Source of the DNA: BOG-908 sp964244695
GTDB taxonomy: Bacteria; Pseudomonadota; Alphaproteobacteria; Acetobacterales; Acetobacteraceae
NCBI GenBank assembly: GCA_964244695.1
Contig: CAXTJZ010000206.1
Coordinates: 1-7,030 of the forward strand
Reading direction: 5' to 3'
DNA: 7,030 bases
In this document: piece by piece, positions 1 to 4,564 of the stretch
Numbering within the stretch: position 1 is the first letter of the stretch
How the letters are laid out: each line of letters opens with the position of its first letter
Notes under the pieces: generated by a model
What the model saw: only the letters and a program-made list of their open reading frames with translations
Database searches by the model: none
Told to the model about the DNA's origin: nothing
Program-made: the position numbers and the translations under genes

Positions 1-3
1 CGC

Positions 4-60
4 GACAGCGGAGTAAAAGTTTTTTGGTCCTTTTTTTCAAAAAAGGACTGCTTGCCTTCC
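4..60 (+). repeat. intergenic repeat half-copy R1 (forward)
   Basis: This copy reads GACAGCGGAG, then AAAAGTTTTTTGG, then a hairpin with GTCCTTTTTT (27-36) against AAAAAAGGAC (39-48), then a TGCTTGCCTTCC tail. The 10-bp stem is perfect, the best of the nine copies, with a 2-nt gap between the arms. It ends 17 nt before the hydrolase ATG. By analogy with the other copies its inverted partner should lie just upstream of the window. It contains a TTG (24) that produces a false longer reading of the hydrolase. Confidence 0.85.
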
Positions 61-77
61 TTGTGGTAACGACCCCC

Positions 78-947
78 ATGCCCTCCCCCGTCTCCCGAAG
101 CTTCATCTCCCAGCGGCTCCGCCTCCACTACGCAGACTGGGGCAACGAGACCGCTCCCCCGCTCGTGCTGGTGCATGGCGGCCGCGACCATTGCCGCAAC
201 TGGGACTGGGTCGCCGCGCGACTCGCCCCCGACTACCACGTGATCGCCCCTGACCTGCGCGGCCACGGCGACAGCGCCTGGGCCGATGCCGGCGGCTACG
301 GCATGACCGGCTTCATCTACGACCTGGCTCAGCTCGTCCATCAACAGACCCAGGCGCCCATCACGCTGATCGGTCACTCGCTCGGCGGTAACATCGCCAC
401 GCGCTTCACCGGCCTATACCCGGAGCTGGTCGCCCGCCTGGTGTGCATAGAAGGCCTCGGCCCCTCGCCGCAGATGGAGGCCGAAATGGCCGCCAAGCCG
501 ATCGAGACGCGCCTGCGCGGCTGGGTGGACGAGCAGCGGCAACTCGCCGCCCGCCAGCCGCGCCGCTACCCCGCCTTCGCCGACGCGCTGGCCCGCATGC
601 AGGCGGAGAACAAGCACCTGTCTGAAGCACAAGCCGAACACCTAACGCGCCACGGCGTGCGCCAGAACGAGGACGGCACGTATAGCTGGAAGTTCGACCC
701 CTACGTGCGCTCCTGGCCACCGGTGGACAGCGCGCGTGACGACATACGCCGGCTGTGGGGACGTATCACCTGCCCCACGCTGCTGGTGTACGGCACGCAA
801 AGCTGGGCGAGCAACCCCGCGCTGGACGGACGCGCCGCGTATTTCGGCAACGCTCAAGTTGCAATGATCGAGGGCGCGGGACACTGGGTGCAGCATGACC
901 GTCTTGAGGAATTCATGCAGGTGACACTGGCATTTTTACGAGCTTAG
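78..947 (+). CDS. alpha/beta hydrolase fold protein
   Basis: This is a 289-aa alpha/beta hydrolase, presumably a soluble cytoplasmic esterase or C-C/C-X hydrolase; the substrate cannot be told. From the ATG at 78, the strand-turn HGG at residues 33-35 is the oxyanion region, PDLRGHGDS at 58-66 is the usual loop after strand 4, GHSLGG at 99-104 is the nucleophile elbow with Ser101, and GAGHWVQHD at 266-274 supplies the catalytic His269. A lid-like helical insert rich in Arg, Ala and Gln lies around residues 140-190. The acid residue is not obvious: the segment YGTQSWASNP (238-247) is where one would look, but it holds no Asp or Glu. No signal peptide starts at this ATG. A longer reading from a TTG at 24 (or GTG at 63) would add up to 18 residues, including FFKKGLLAFL, which is translated repeat DNA, so I reject it. 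No clear Shine-Dalgarno precedes the ATG. The fold is near certain; specificity is unknown. Confidence 0.9.
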   Translation: MPSPVSRSFISQRLRLHYADWGNETAPPLVLVHGGRDHCRNWDWVAARLAPDYHVIAPDLRGHGDSAWADAGGYGMTGFIYDLAQLVHQQTQAPITLIGHSLGGNIATRFTGLYPELVARLVCIEGLGPSPQMEAEMAAKPIETRLRGWVDEQRQLAARQPRRYPAFADALARMQAENKHLSEAQAEHLTRHGVRQNEDGTYSWKFDPYVRSWPPVDSARDDIRRLWGRITCPTLLVYGTQSWASNPALDGRAAYFGNAQVAMIEGAGHWVQHDRLEEFMQVTLAFLRA

Positions 948-951
948 CCAG

Positions 952-1013
952 GTAAGTAAGCAAGGCCTTCTTTTTCGAGAAAAAGAAGCAAACAGCTTTT
1001 GCTAGCTCTGGCG
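952..1013 (-). repeat. intergenic repeat half-copy R2 (inverted, pair A left)
   Basis: This half begins 4 nt after the hydrolase stop. Read on the minus strand it gives AGCAAAAGCTGTTTGC, then CTTCTTTTTCTCGAAAAAGAAG and a GGCCTTGCTTACTT tail. The hairpin is CTTCTTTTT (967-975) against AAAAAGAAG (980-988) with loop CGAG. It faces copy R3 across a spacer of about 160 nt. Confidence 0.8.
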
Positions 1014-1170
1014 CGGAGCGCTGACACGCGCGCTTCAACGACGCTAACCGGCGAAGACGAATATGGCCCGATTCGTCTTCAAAAAGAACTGCTGTCGTGC
1101 TGTCTGCGATTTCGGGTTGCGATATTACCGCAAAGCGCCTGGACACCACGGACACCGGGTGATGCAAATG
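1014..1170. other. spacer inside repeat pair A, no gene seen
   Basis: This is the longest spacer of the four pairs. It holds a perfect 10-bp inverted repeat (1053-1080) followed by TCTTCAAAAAGAACTGCTG, which resembles a decayed repeat hairpin arm and tail. Short open frames cross it but are built from repeat DNA and have no ribosome site, so I call no gene. No convincing promoter is seen. Confidence 0.5.
1053..1080. repeat. perfect 10-bp inverted repeat
   Basis: GAAGACGAAT (1053-1062) is the exact reverse complement of ATTCGTCTTC (1071-1080), separated by the 8-nt loop ATGGCCCG. No T-run follows on either strand, so it is not a standard terminator. It could be a protein-binding site or the core of another small repeat. 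Confidence 0.7.
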
Positions 1171-1230
1171 CGACAGGAGCAAAAGTTTTTTGCCTCTTTT
1201 TTCAAAAAGAAGGTCTTTCTCTCTTCCCCC
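1171..1230 (+). repeat. intergenic repeat half-copy R3 (forward, pair A right)
   Basis: It reads CGACAGGAGC, then AAAAGTTTTTTGCC, then a T-run/A-run hairpin (CTTTTT against AAAAAG, with a mismatch further out), then a pyrimidine-rich tail ending CTTCCCCC. It ends 18 nt before the OprB-like porin ATG. The inner part matches the complement of R2 (AGCAAAAG exact, then near-identical). Confidence 0.85.
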
Positions 1231-1248
1231 TAGTCTAGAACCCCGCCC

Positions 1249-2565
1249 ATGCTGAAGACGGCCGCACTCGCCTGCCTGCTGCCGGCTGCTGCCTGGGCCC
1301 AGGAAGCCGACCCGGCCGACTCGCCACCGCAACCATGGGCGATACACGCGCAATCCACGTTCGAAGACCAATACCACCCCGCCTTCACTTCACCGTTCCG
1401 CGGCCCGAACAGCCTCGATCCCGGCAGCCGAGGCGACGAGACGTTCGACCTCACCCTGTATGCCGGCGTACGCCCCTGGACCGGCGCCGAGTTGTGGGTG
1501 AACCCGGAAATCGACCAGGGCTTCGGGCTGAGCGACACGCTCGGTGTGGCCGCCTTCCCAAGTGCAGAGGCCTACAAGGTAGGCTCGGCCACGCCCTATG
1601 TGCGCGTGCCGCGCCTTTTCTTCCGCCAAACCGTCGATCTGGGCGGCGCCAGGCAGCCGGTCGCCCCGGACCTGAACGCGCTGGGCGGCGCGCAGACTTC
1701 CGACCGCCTGGTGTTCTGGATCGGCAAGTTCGGCGTGCCCGACGTATTCGACACCAATGCCTACGCCAACAACCCGCGCCAGGATTTCTCCGACTGGGCG
1801 CTGGTGAACGCGGGATCGTTCGACTACGCCGCCGATGCATGGGGCTTCACTTACGGCACTGCCGTGGAATGGTACCAGGACTGGTGGACGCTGCGCGCCG
1901 GGGGTTTCGCGTTGTCCCGCGTGCCGAACAGCACGCAGCTGGACACCAGCGGCAGCCAATTCCAGCTGGTAGCGGAAGCCGAAGAACGGCACACCATCCT
2001 GGGCCAGGACGGCAAGCTGAAGGTGACCGGCTTCCTCACCCGCGGCCGCATGGGCGATTACAACGACGCGATCGTGCTGACCGAGCAGACCGGCACCACG
2101 CCCAGCACGGCGGACGTGCGGCAATACCGCAGCCGCTCCGGCGTGAGCCTTAACCTGGAGCAGGCGATCACGAATGATTTCGGCTTGTTCGCGCGCACCG
2201 GCTTGGCAGAGGGCGGACGCGAATCCTACGAATTTACCGACATAGACAGGACGTTTTCAATCGGCCTGTCGTTGCAAGGCAAGCGCTGGGGTCTGCCCTA
2301 CGACGTCTTTGGCTTGGCCACCGTGATCGACGGCATATCGCACCGGCGCAAGGACTACTTGGCGGCAGGAGGCTTGGGCATACTGGTGGGAGACGGTGCG
2401 CTGCCCTTGTCTGGGCCGGAGCAGGTTGTGGAAACGTATTACCGGCACGCTTTGGCAAGCTACGCGCAAGTCACGGCGGATTATGAGTTCGTGAATAATC
2501 CGGGCTATGACCGGGTACGTGGGCCGGTGTCCATCCTTGGCGTCCGCCTGCACCTGCAATACTGA
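1249..2565 (+). CDS. carbohydrate porin, OprB-like, outer membrane
   Basis: This encodes a 438-aa outer-membrane beta-barrel that I assign to the OprB-type carbohydrate-selective porins, which let sugars diffuse into the periplasm. Residues 1-17 form a signal peptide (one Lys, an Ala/Leu core, cleavage likely after AWA before QE). The family-like body follows: FEDQYHPAFTSPFRGPNSLDPG early on, then DLTLYAGVRPW, NPEIDQGFGLS, a strand run with VRVPRLFFRQTVDLGG, VFWIGKFGVPDVFDTNAYANNPRQDF near residues 160-185, LEQAITNDFGLFARTG, and a C-terminal strand GPVSILGVRLHLQY ending in Tyr, as expected for barrel insertion by the BAM machinery. Length fits the family (about 420-450 aa). The start is fixed by an in-frame TAG at 1231; no Shine-Dalgarno is visible between it and the ATG. 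It stands alone between two repeat pairs. The family name is from recognition of these motifs, not from a search; the transported sugar is unknown. Confidence 0.9.
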   Translation: MLKTAALACLLPAAAWAQEADPADSPPQPWAIHAQSTFEDQYHPAFTSPFRGPNSLDPGSRGDETFDLTLYAGVRPWTGAELWVNPEIDQGFGLSDTLGVAAFPSAEAYKVGSATPYVRVPRLFFRQTVDLGGARQPVAPDLNALGGAQTSDRLVFWIGKFGVPDVFDTNAYANNPRQDFSDWALVNAGSFDYAADAWGFTYGTAVEWYQDWWTLRAGGFALSRVPNSTQLDTSGSQFQLVAEAEERHTILGQDGKLKVTGFLTRGRMGDYNDAIVLTEQTGTTPSTADVRQYRSRSGVSLNLEQAITNDFGLFARTGLAEGGRESYEFTDIDRTFSIGLSLQGKRWGLPYDVFGLATVIDGISHRRKDYLAAGGLGILVGDGALPLSGPEQVVETYYRHALASYAQVTADYEFVNNPGYDRVRGPVSILGVRLHLQY

Positions 2566-2578
2566 GGCTGGTCTGTAT

Positions 2579-2645
2579 AAGGAAGCAAGCAAGCCTTCTT
2601 TTTTGAAAAAAGACGCAAAAAACTTTTGCTTCTTTCGCTGTTCTG
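2579..2645 (-). repeat. intergenic repeat half-copy R4 (inverted, pair B left)
   Basis: This begins 13 nt after the OprB-like porin stop with AAGGAAGCAAGCAAGCC, the clearest outer end of the family, followed by the CTTCTTTTTT/AAAAAAGACG hairpin (one mismatch), GCAAAAAACTTTTGC, and an inner CTTTCGCTGTTCTG. It pairs with the degraded R5. Confidence 0.85.
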
Positions 2646-2674
2646 CCGTCTCGGTCTACCCTGCGGCACTCGAA

Positions 2675-2712
2675 CCTTGGTTTTCAAAAAAGGATGGCTT
2701 GCCTTTCTTGGG
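2675..2712 (+). repeat. intergenic repeat half-copy R5 (forward, pair B right, degraded)
   Basis: The outer part is intact (GGTTTTCAAAAAAGG, then TGGCTTGCCTTTCTTGG), but the inner AAAAGTTTTTTGG block is missing or highly diverged. It is the most worn copy. It lies 48 nt before the GTG of the first BBP2 porin. Its translation (VFKKGWLAFLG) is part of the false N-terminal extension of that gene. Confidence 0.75.
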
Positions 2713-2744
2713 GCAAATGCGTGCAAGCGGCCGTTCGGACAAAT

Positions 2745-2750
2745 AGGGGA
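2745..2750 (+). promoter_or_regulatory. probable Shine-Dalgarno for the GTG start at 2761
   Basis: AGGGGA is followed by a 10-nt spacer and then GTG. It is a moderate match, slightly far from the start, but it is the only purine-rich site near a start that yields an intact signal peptide. It therefore supports the 394-residue form over the longer reading that runs through the repeat. Confidence 0.5.
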
Positions 2751-2760
2751 CCAACCAGGC

Positions 2761-3945
2761 GTGATTGCAATTTCCCAACGAGGGCTGCTTGCCGCGAGCG
2801 CGCTCTGCGCCGGTGGCACGGCCGCGGCGCAAACCCCGGCGGCGCCGGCGTCGGTGAACTTGCCAAGCCCCGTCCTGGGAGGGCTGCTGACGTTAGACCA
2901 CCCGCCACCCACCGTAGATACCGGCGCGTTCGGGAAGATCACCGTCGATGGCTTGCTGGCTGGCCTTGGACTGGTGCAGAGCAACCCCACGGAAGGCGAC
3001 AGAACTGCGGCACTCGACGTGAGCAGCGCCCAGATCTTCGTCCAGAAAGCGGACGGGCTGGTGCAGTTCTACGTCCAGGTGGGGGCCTATGCCATTCCGG
3101 ATCTGGGTACCGCGTACCGCCACCGGACAGATGCCGGAAGCACGTGGGGTGATGATTTCGACGCGCTGCCGGAAGCGTATCTGAAGCTCGCGCCTTCTGC
3201 CAATTTTTCGATAGTTGCAGGCAAGCTGCCGACGCTCATCGGGCCAGAAAATACGTTCTCGTTCGAGAATTACAACATCGAGCGCGGGCTTTTGTGGAAC
3301 CAGACGCAATCGGTCAGCCGCGGCGTGCAAGCCAATTTCACGGCAGGGCCCGTGCTGATCAATCTCTCGTTGAATGACGGTTACTATTCGGACCGTTTCA
3401 ACTGGATTTCCGGCGCGCTCACCTGGACAATTGATCCGGCCAGCACGCTGGAGATCGATGGCGCCGCCAATCTGGGTCACACGGCGGCAAACACGATCGC
3501 CACGCCGCTCGCCCAGAATAACAGTTCGATCTACGACCTGATCTACACCTACAAAATCGGCAAGCTGCTGCTGCAGCCTTATCTGCAATACAACCAGGTA
3601 GACAAGGATGCCGGGATCGGGATTCCGCAGGCGACCGCAAGCTATAGCGGCGCGGTGATTGCCGATTACGCTTTCACGCAGCGGTTCAGCATTGCCGCGC
3701 GTACGGAATACATCGCAACGACAGGCCATGCGTCCTCGCCGGCTGTGACGAACCTTCTGTTTGGGCTCGGCAGTGGCGCGTTCTCGTTCACGCTGACGCC
3801 GGCGTACATCTTCAGGCAGTACTTCATCCGTGCCGATGCCGCGGTTATTGAAATCACGCACCTCACCGCAGGCAGCGGTTTTGGGCAGGACGGCCGCAGC
3901 AGCAGCCAGGTGCGTGGGGTGCTGCAGGCGGGCATCGTCTTCTGA
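2761..3945 (+). CDS. outer-membrane beta-barrel porin, OmpL-like/BBP2 type
   Basis: This encodes a 394-aa predicted outer-membrane porin resembling the OmpL-like beta-barrel porin-2 (BBP2) group. From the GTG at 2761 the product begins with a signal peptide (Arg7, then GLLAASALCAGG, cleavage likely after TAAA at residue 23), followed by a Pro/Ala stretch and GLLTLDHPPP. Barrel-like alternation then runs to the end: VQFYVQVGAYAIPDLG, PEAYLKLAPSANFSIVAGKLPTLIGPENTFSFEN, WNQTQSVSRGVQANFTAGPV, NDGYYSDRFNWISGALTW, and the last strand VRGVLQAGIVF ending in Phe. The GK-P-IG-E-(F/Y)-N region is typical of this porin group. The GTG is chosen because AGGGGA at 2745-2750 lies 10 nt upstream and a clean signal peptide follows. 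An open frame reaching back to a TTG at 2626 would add 45 residues that are partly translated repeat. The stop lies 7 nt from the stop of the opposing gene. Solute is unknown. Confidence 0.88.
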   Translation: MIAISQRGLLAASALCAGGTAAAQTPAAPASVNLPSPVLGGLLTLDHPPPTVDTGAFGKITVDGLLAGLGLVQSNPTEGDRTAALDVSSAQIFVQKADGLVQFYVQVGAYAIPDLGTAYRHRTDAGSTWGDDFDALPEAYLKLAPSANFSIVAGKLPTLIGPENTFSFENYNIERGLLWNQTQSVSRGVQANFTAGPVLINLSLNDGYYSDRFNWISGALTWTIDPASTLEIDGAANLGHTAANTIATPLAQNNSSIYDLIYTYKIGKLLLQPYLQYNQVDKDAGIGIPQATASYSGAVIADYAFTQRFSIAARTEYIATTGHASSPAVTNLLFGLGSGAFSFTLTPAYIFRQYFIRADAAVIEITHLTAGSGFGQDGRSSSQVRGVLQAGIVF

Positions 3946-3952
3946 CCGGCGC

Positions 3953-4291
3953 TCATGACGCAGGCCAGAGCGCTACGACGAAACCGCCGGCGGTGATGAG
4001 GGCGCCGCCGACCAGCACAGGCAGCGCAAGCGGGCGGTGGAAGGCCACAACGTTTATCACCTGGGCGGTGACGAAGAAGACTGCCACGTAGGCGCCGAGC
4101 AAACGCCCAAAATCCCAGCCAGGCTGGTTCACCAGCATGCCGTAGGTTGTCAGCGTGACAGCGCCCGCGCCTAACCAGGCGATCCTGGCGCCTGTGGCAC
4201 TTTGGCCCAGGCCAGTCCGGATGACGGCATCGCCGCCTGCTTCCAGCAGCGCTGCGGCGACGAGAAAGACGGCTGCTTTTATGATTGGCAA
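3953..4291 (-). CDS. small four-helix membrane protein, YnfA/SMR-like
   Basis: This is a 112-aa inner-membrane protein that I read as similar to the YnfA (UPF0060) and small multidrug resistance type of four-helix proteins, possible dimeric exporters. Four hydrophobic segments are visible at about residues 5-24, 36-54, 64-84 and 90-109. Glu17 sits in the first helix (VAAALLEAGGD), where the SMR-type proteins carry their essential membrane-embedded Glu. FGRLLGAYVAVFF (61-73) and the glycine-rich VLVGGALITAGGFVV (92-106) also fit the pattern. The TTG at 4291 is chosen because AAAGG lies 7 nt upstream and the resulting length matches the family (about 108 aa). An ATG at 4417 would add 42 polar residues, partly translated repeat. 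Both the ribosome site and the TTG come from a repeat half-copy. The gene converges on the porin gene at 2761-3945 and is divergent from the one at 4565. Substrate and function are unproven. Confidence 0.72.
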   Translation of the reverse strand: MPIIKAAVFLVAAALLEAGGDAVIRTGLGQSATGARIAWLGAGAVTLTTYGMLVNQPGWDFGRLLGAYVAVFFVTAQVINVVAFHRPLALPVLVGGALITAGGFVVALWPAS

Positions 4292-4336
4292 GGCAAAGCC
4301 TTTTTTTAAAACGAAACACAACTTCTGCTTTTCCGC
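4284..4336 (-). repeat. intergenic repeat half-copy R6 (inverted, pair C left)
   Basis: Read on the minus strand it gives GCGGAAAAGCAGAAGTTGTG, then TTTCGTTTTAAAAAAAGG and a CTTTGCCTTGCC tail. It is diverged inside but aligns over its whole length. Its tail overlaps the first codons of the small membrane protein: AAAGG serves as the ribosome site and the tail's TTG as the start. Confidence 0.7.
4299..4303 (-). promoter_or_regulatory. ribosome site AAAGG, inside a repeat
   Basis: On the minus strand this reads AAAGG, 7 nt before the TTG at 4291. It is the second arm of the repeat's T-run/A-run hairpin, so in the mRNA it could be partly paired. It decides the start of the small membrane protein. 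Confidence 0.45.
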
Positions 4337-4347
4337 TTTATCAGCGG
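4333..4347. repeat. short hairpin between the halves of pair C
   Basis: CCGCT (4333-4337) is the reverse complement of AGCGG (4343-4347), with loop TTATC. It lies at the inner edge of R6, in the position of the central palindrome of pair D but much shorter. Confidence 0.4.
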
Positions 4348-4383
4348 CTTCGATGTATCCGGAATACTCGCCTGACTCAGATG

Positions 4384-4440
4384 CGGGAAAGCAAATGTTT
4401 TTTGGTCCTTTTTTCAAAAGAGGGCTGCTTGCTTTCTTCT
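4384..4440 (+). repeat. intergenic repeat half-copy R7 (forward, pair C right)
   Basis: It reads CGGGAAAGCAAATG, then TTTTTTGGTCC, then a TTTTTTCAAAAGAGGG hairpin (mismatched), then a CTGCTTGCTTTCTTCT tail. It ends 124 nt before the TTG of the large porin, the greatest distance among the copies. The interval 4441-4553 therefore holds a real leader. Confidence 0.82.
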
Positions 4441-4452
4441 ATCGAGCCTGCG

Positions 4453-4470
4453 GAATTTATACCGAATTTA
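4453..4470 (+). promoter_or_regulatory. direct repeat GAATTTA x2, spaced one helical turn
   Basis: GAATTTA occurs at 4453-4459 and 4464-4470, an 11-bp period, in an AT-rich patch of an otherwise GC-rich leader upstream of the large porin. It could be part of a promoter or a regulator site. No good -35/-10 pair could be assigned, so this is a weak call. Confidence 0.25.
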
Positions 4471-4521
4471 CGGCTCGGCGCTCAGATGACGATAGACCCT
4501 TTATGCTGCATGGCGATATTT

Positions 4522-4553
4522 CGGCCTAAGCATGAAAGGCCGCCCGGGGGCGG
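4522..4553 (+). promoter_or_regulatory. two GC-rich inverted repeats in the porin leader
   Basis: CGGCCT (4522-4527) pairs with AGGCCG (4537-4542) around a 9-nt loop that contains the ATG at 4532. Overlapping it, CCGCCC (4540-4545) pairs with GGGCGG (4548-4553), ending at the base before the AAGGAG. The two hairpins share 4540-4542 and so are mutually exclusive in RNA. Whether they affect translation is speculation; the base pairing is directly visible. Confidence 0.35.
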
Positions 4554-4559
4554 AAGGAG
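4554..4559 (+). promoter_or_regulatory. strong Shine-Dalgarno AAGGAG
   Basis: AAGGAG sits 5 nt before the TTG at 4565 and is the best ribosome site in the window. It fixes the start of the large porin downstream of an alternative ATG at 4532. It directly abuts a GC-rich inverted repeat (4540-4553). Confidence 0.75.
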
Positions 4560-4564
4560 CCGAT

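Noticed and set aside
27..48. Repeat hairpin as a standard intrinsic terminator
   Set aside because: The stem is mostly T/A, is not GC-rich, and is followed by TGCTTGCC rather than a T-run; it also lies just upstream of a start codon. A terminator role in some copies cannot be excluded.
999..1238. 79-codon plus-strand open frame in the 948-1248 gap
   Set aside because: It spans repeat halves and spacer, starts without a ribosome site, and its C-terminal FFQKEGLSLFP is translated repeat.
1390..2124. Long open frame on the minus strand opposite the OprB-like porin
   Set aside because: It is a GC-rich shadow of a clear porin gene, its product is low-complexity Arg/Ala/Val/Gly without a recognisable domain, and it has no ribosome site.
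2626..2760. 45-residue N-terminal extension of the first BBP2 porin from a TTG
   Set aside because: It is translated repeat and spacer, buries the signal peptide, and lacks support; the GTG at 2761 gives a clean exported protein.
2893..3861. 322-codon open frame on the minus strand opposite the first BBP2 porin
   Set aside because: Antisense shadow; Arg-rich composition and no family motifs, while the plus strand gives a signal peptide and a barrel ending in Phe.
3983..3994. 12-bp palindrome ACCGCCGGCGGT
   Set aside because: It lies inside the coding sequence of the small membrane protein (Thr-Ala-Gly-Gly codons), and GC-rich palindromes of this size are expected by chance.
4155..4529. Plus-strand open frame across the small membrane protein's 5' end and pair C
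   Set aside because: It is antisense to the membrane protein and then reads repeat DNA (FFKRGLLAFF); no coding features of its own.
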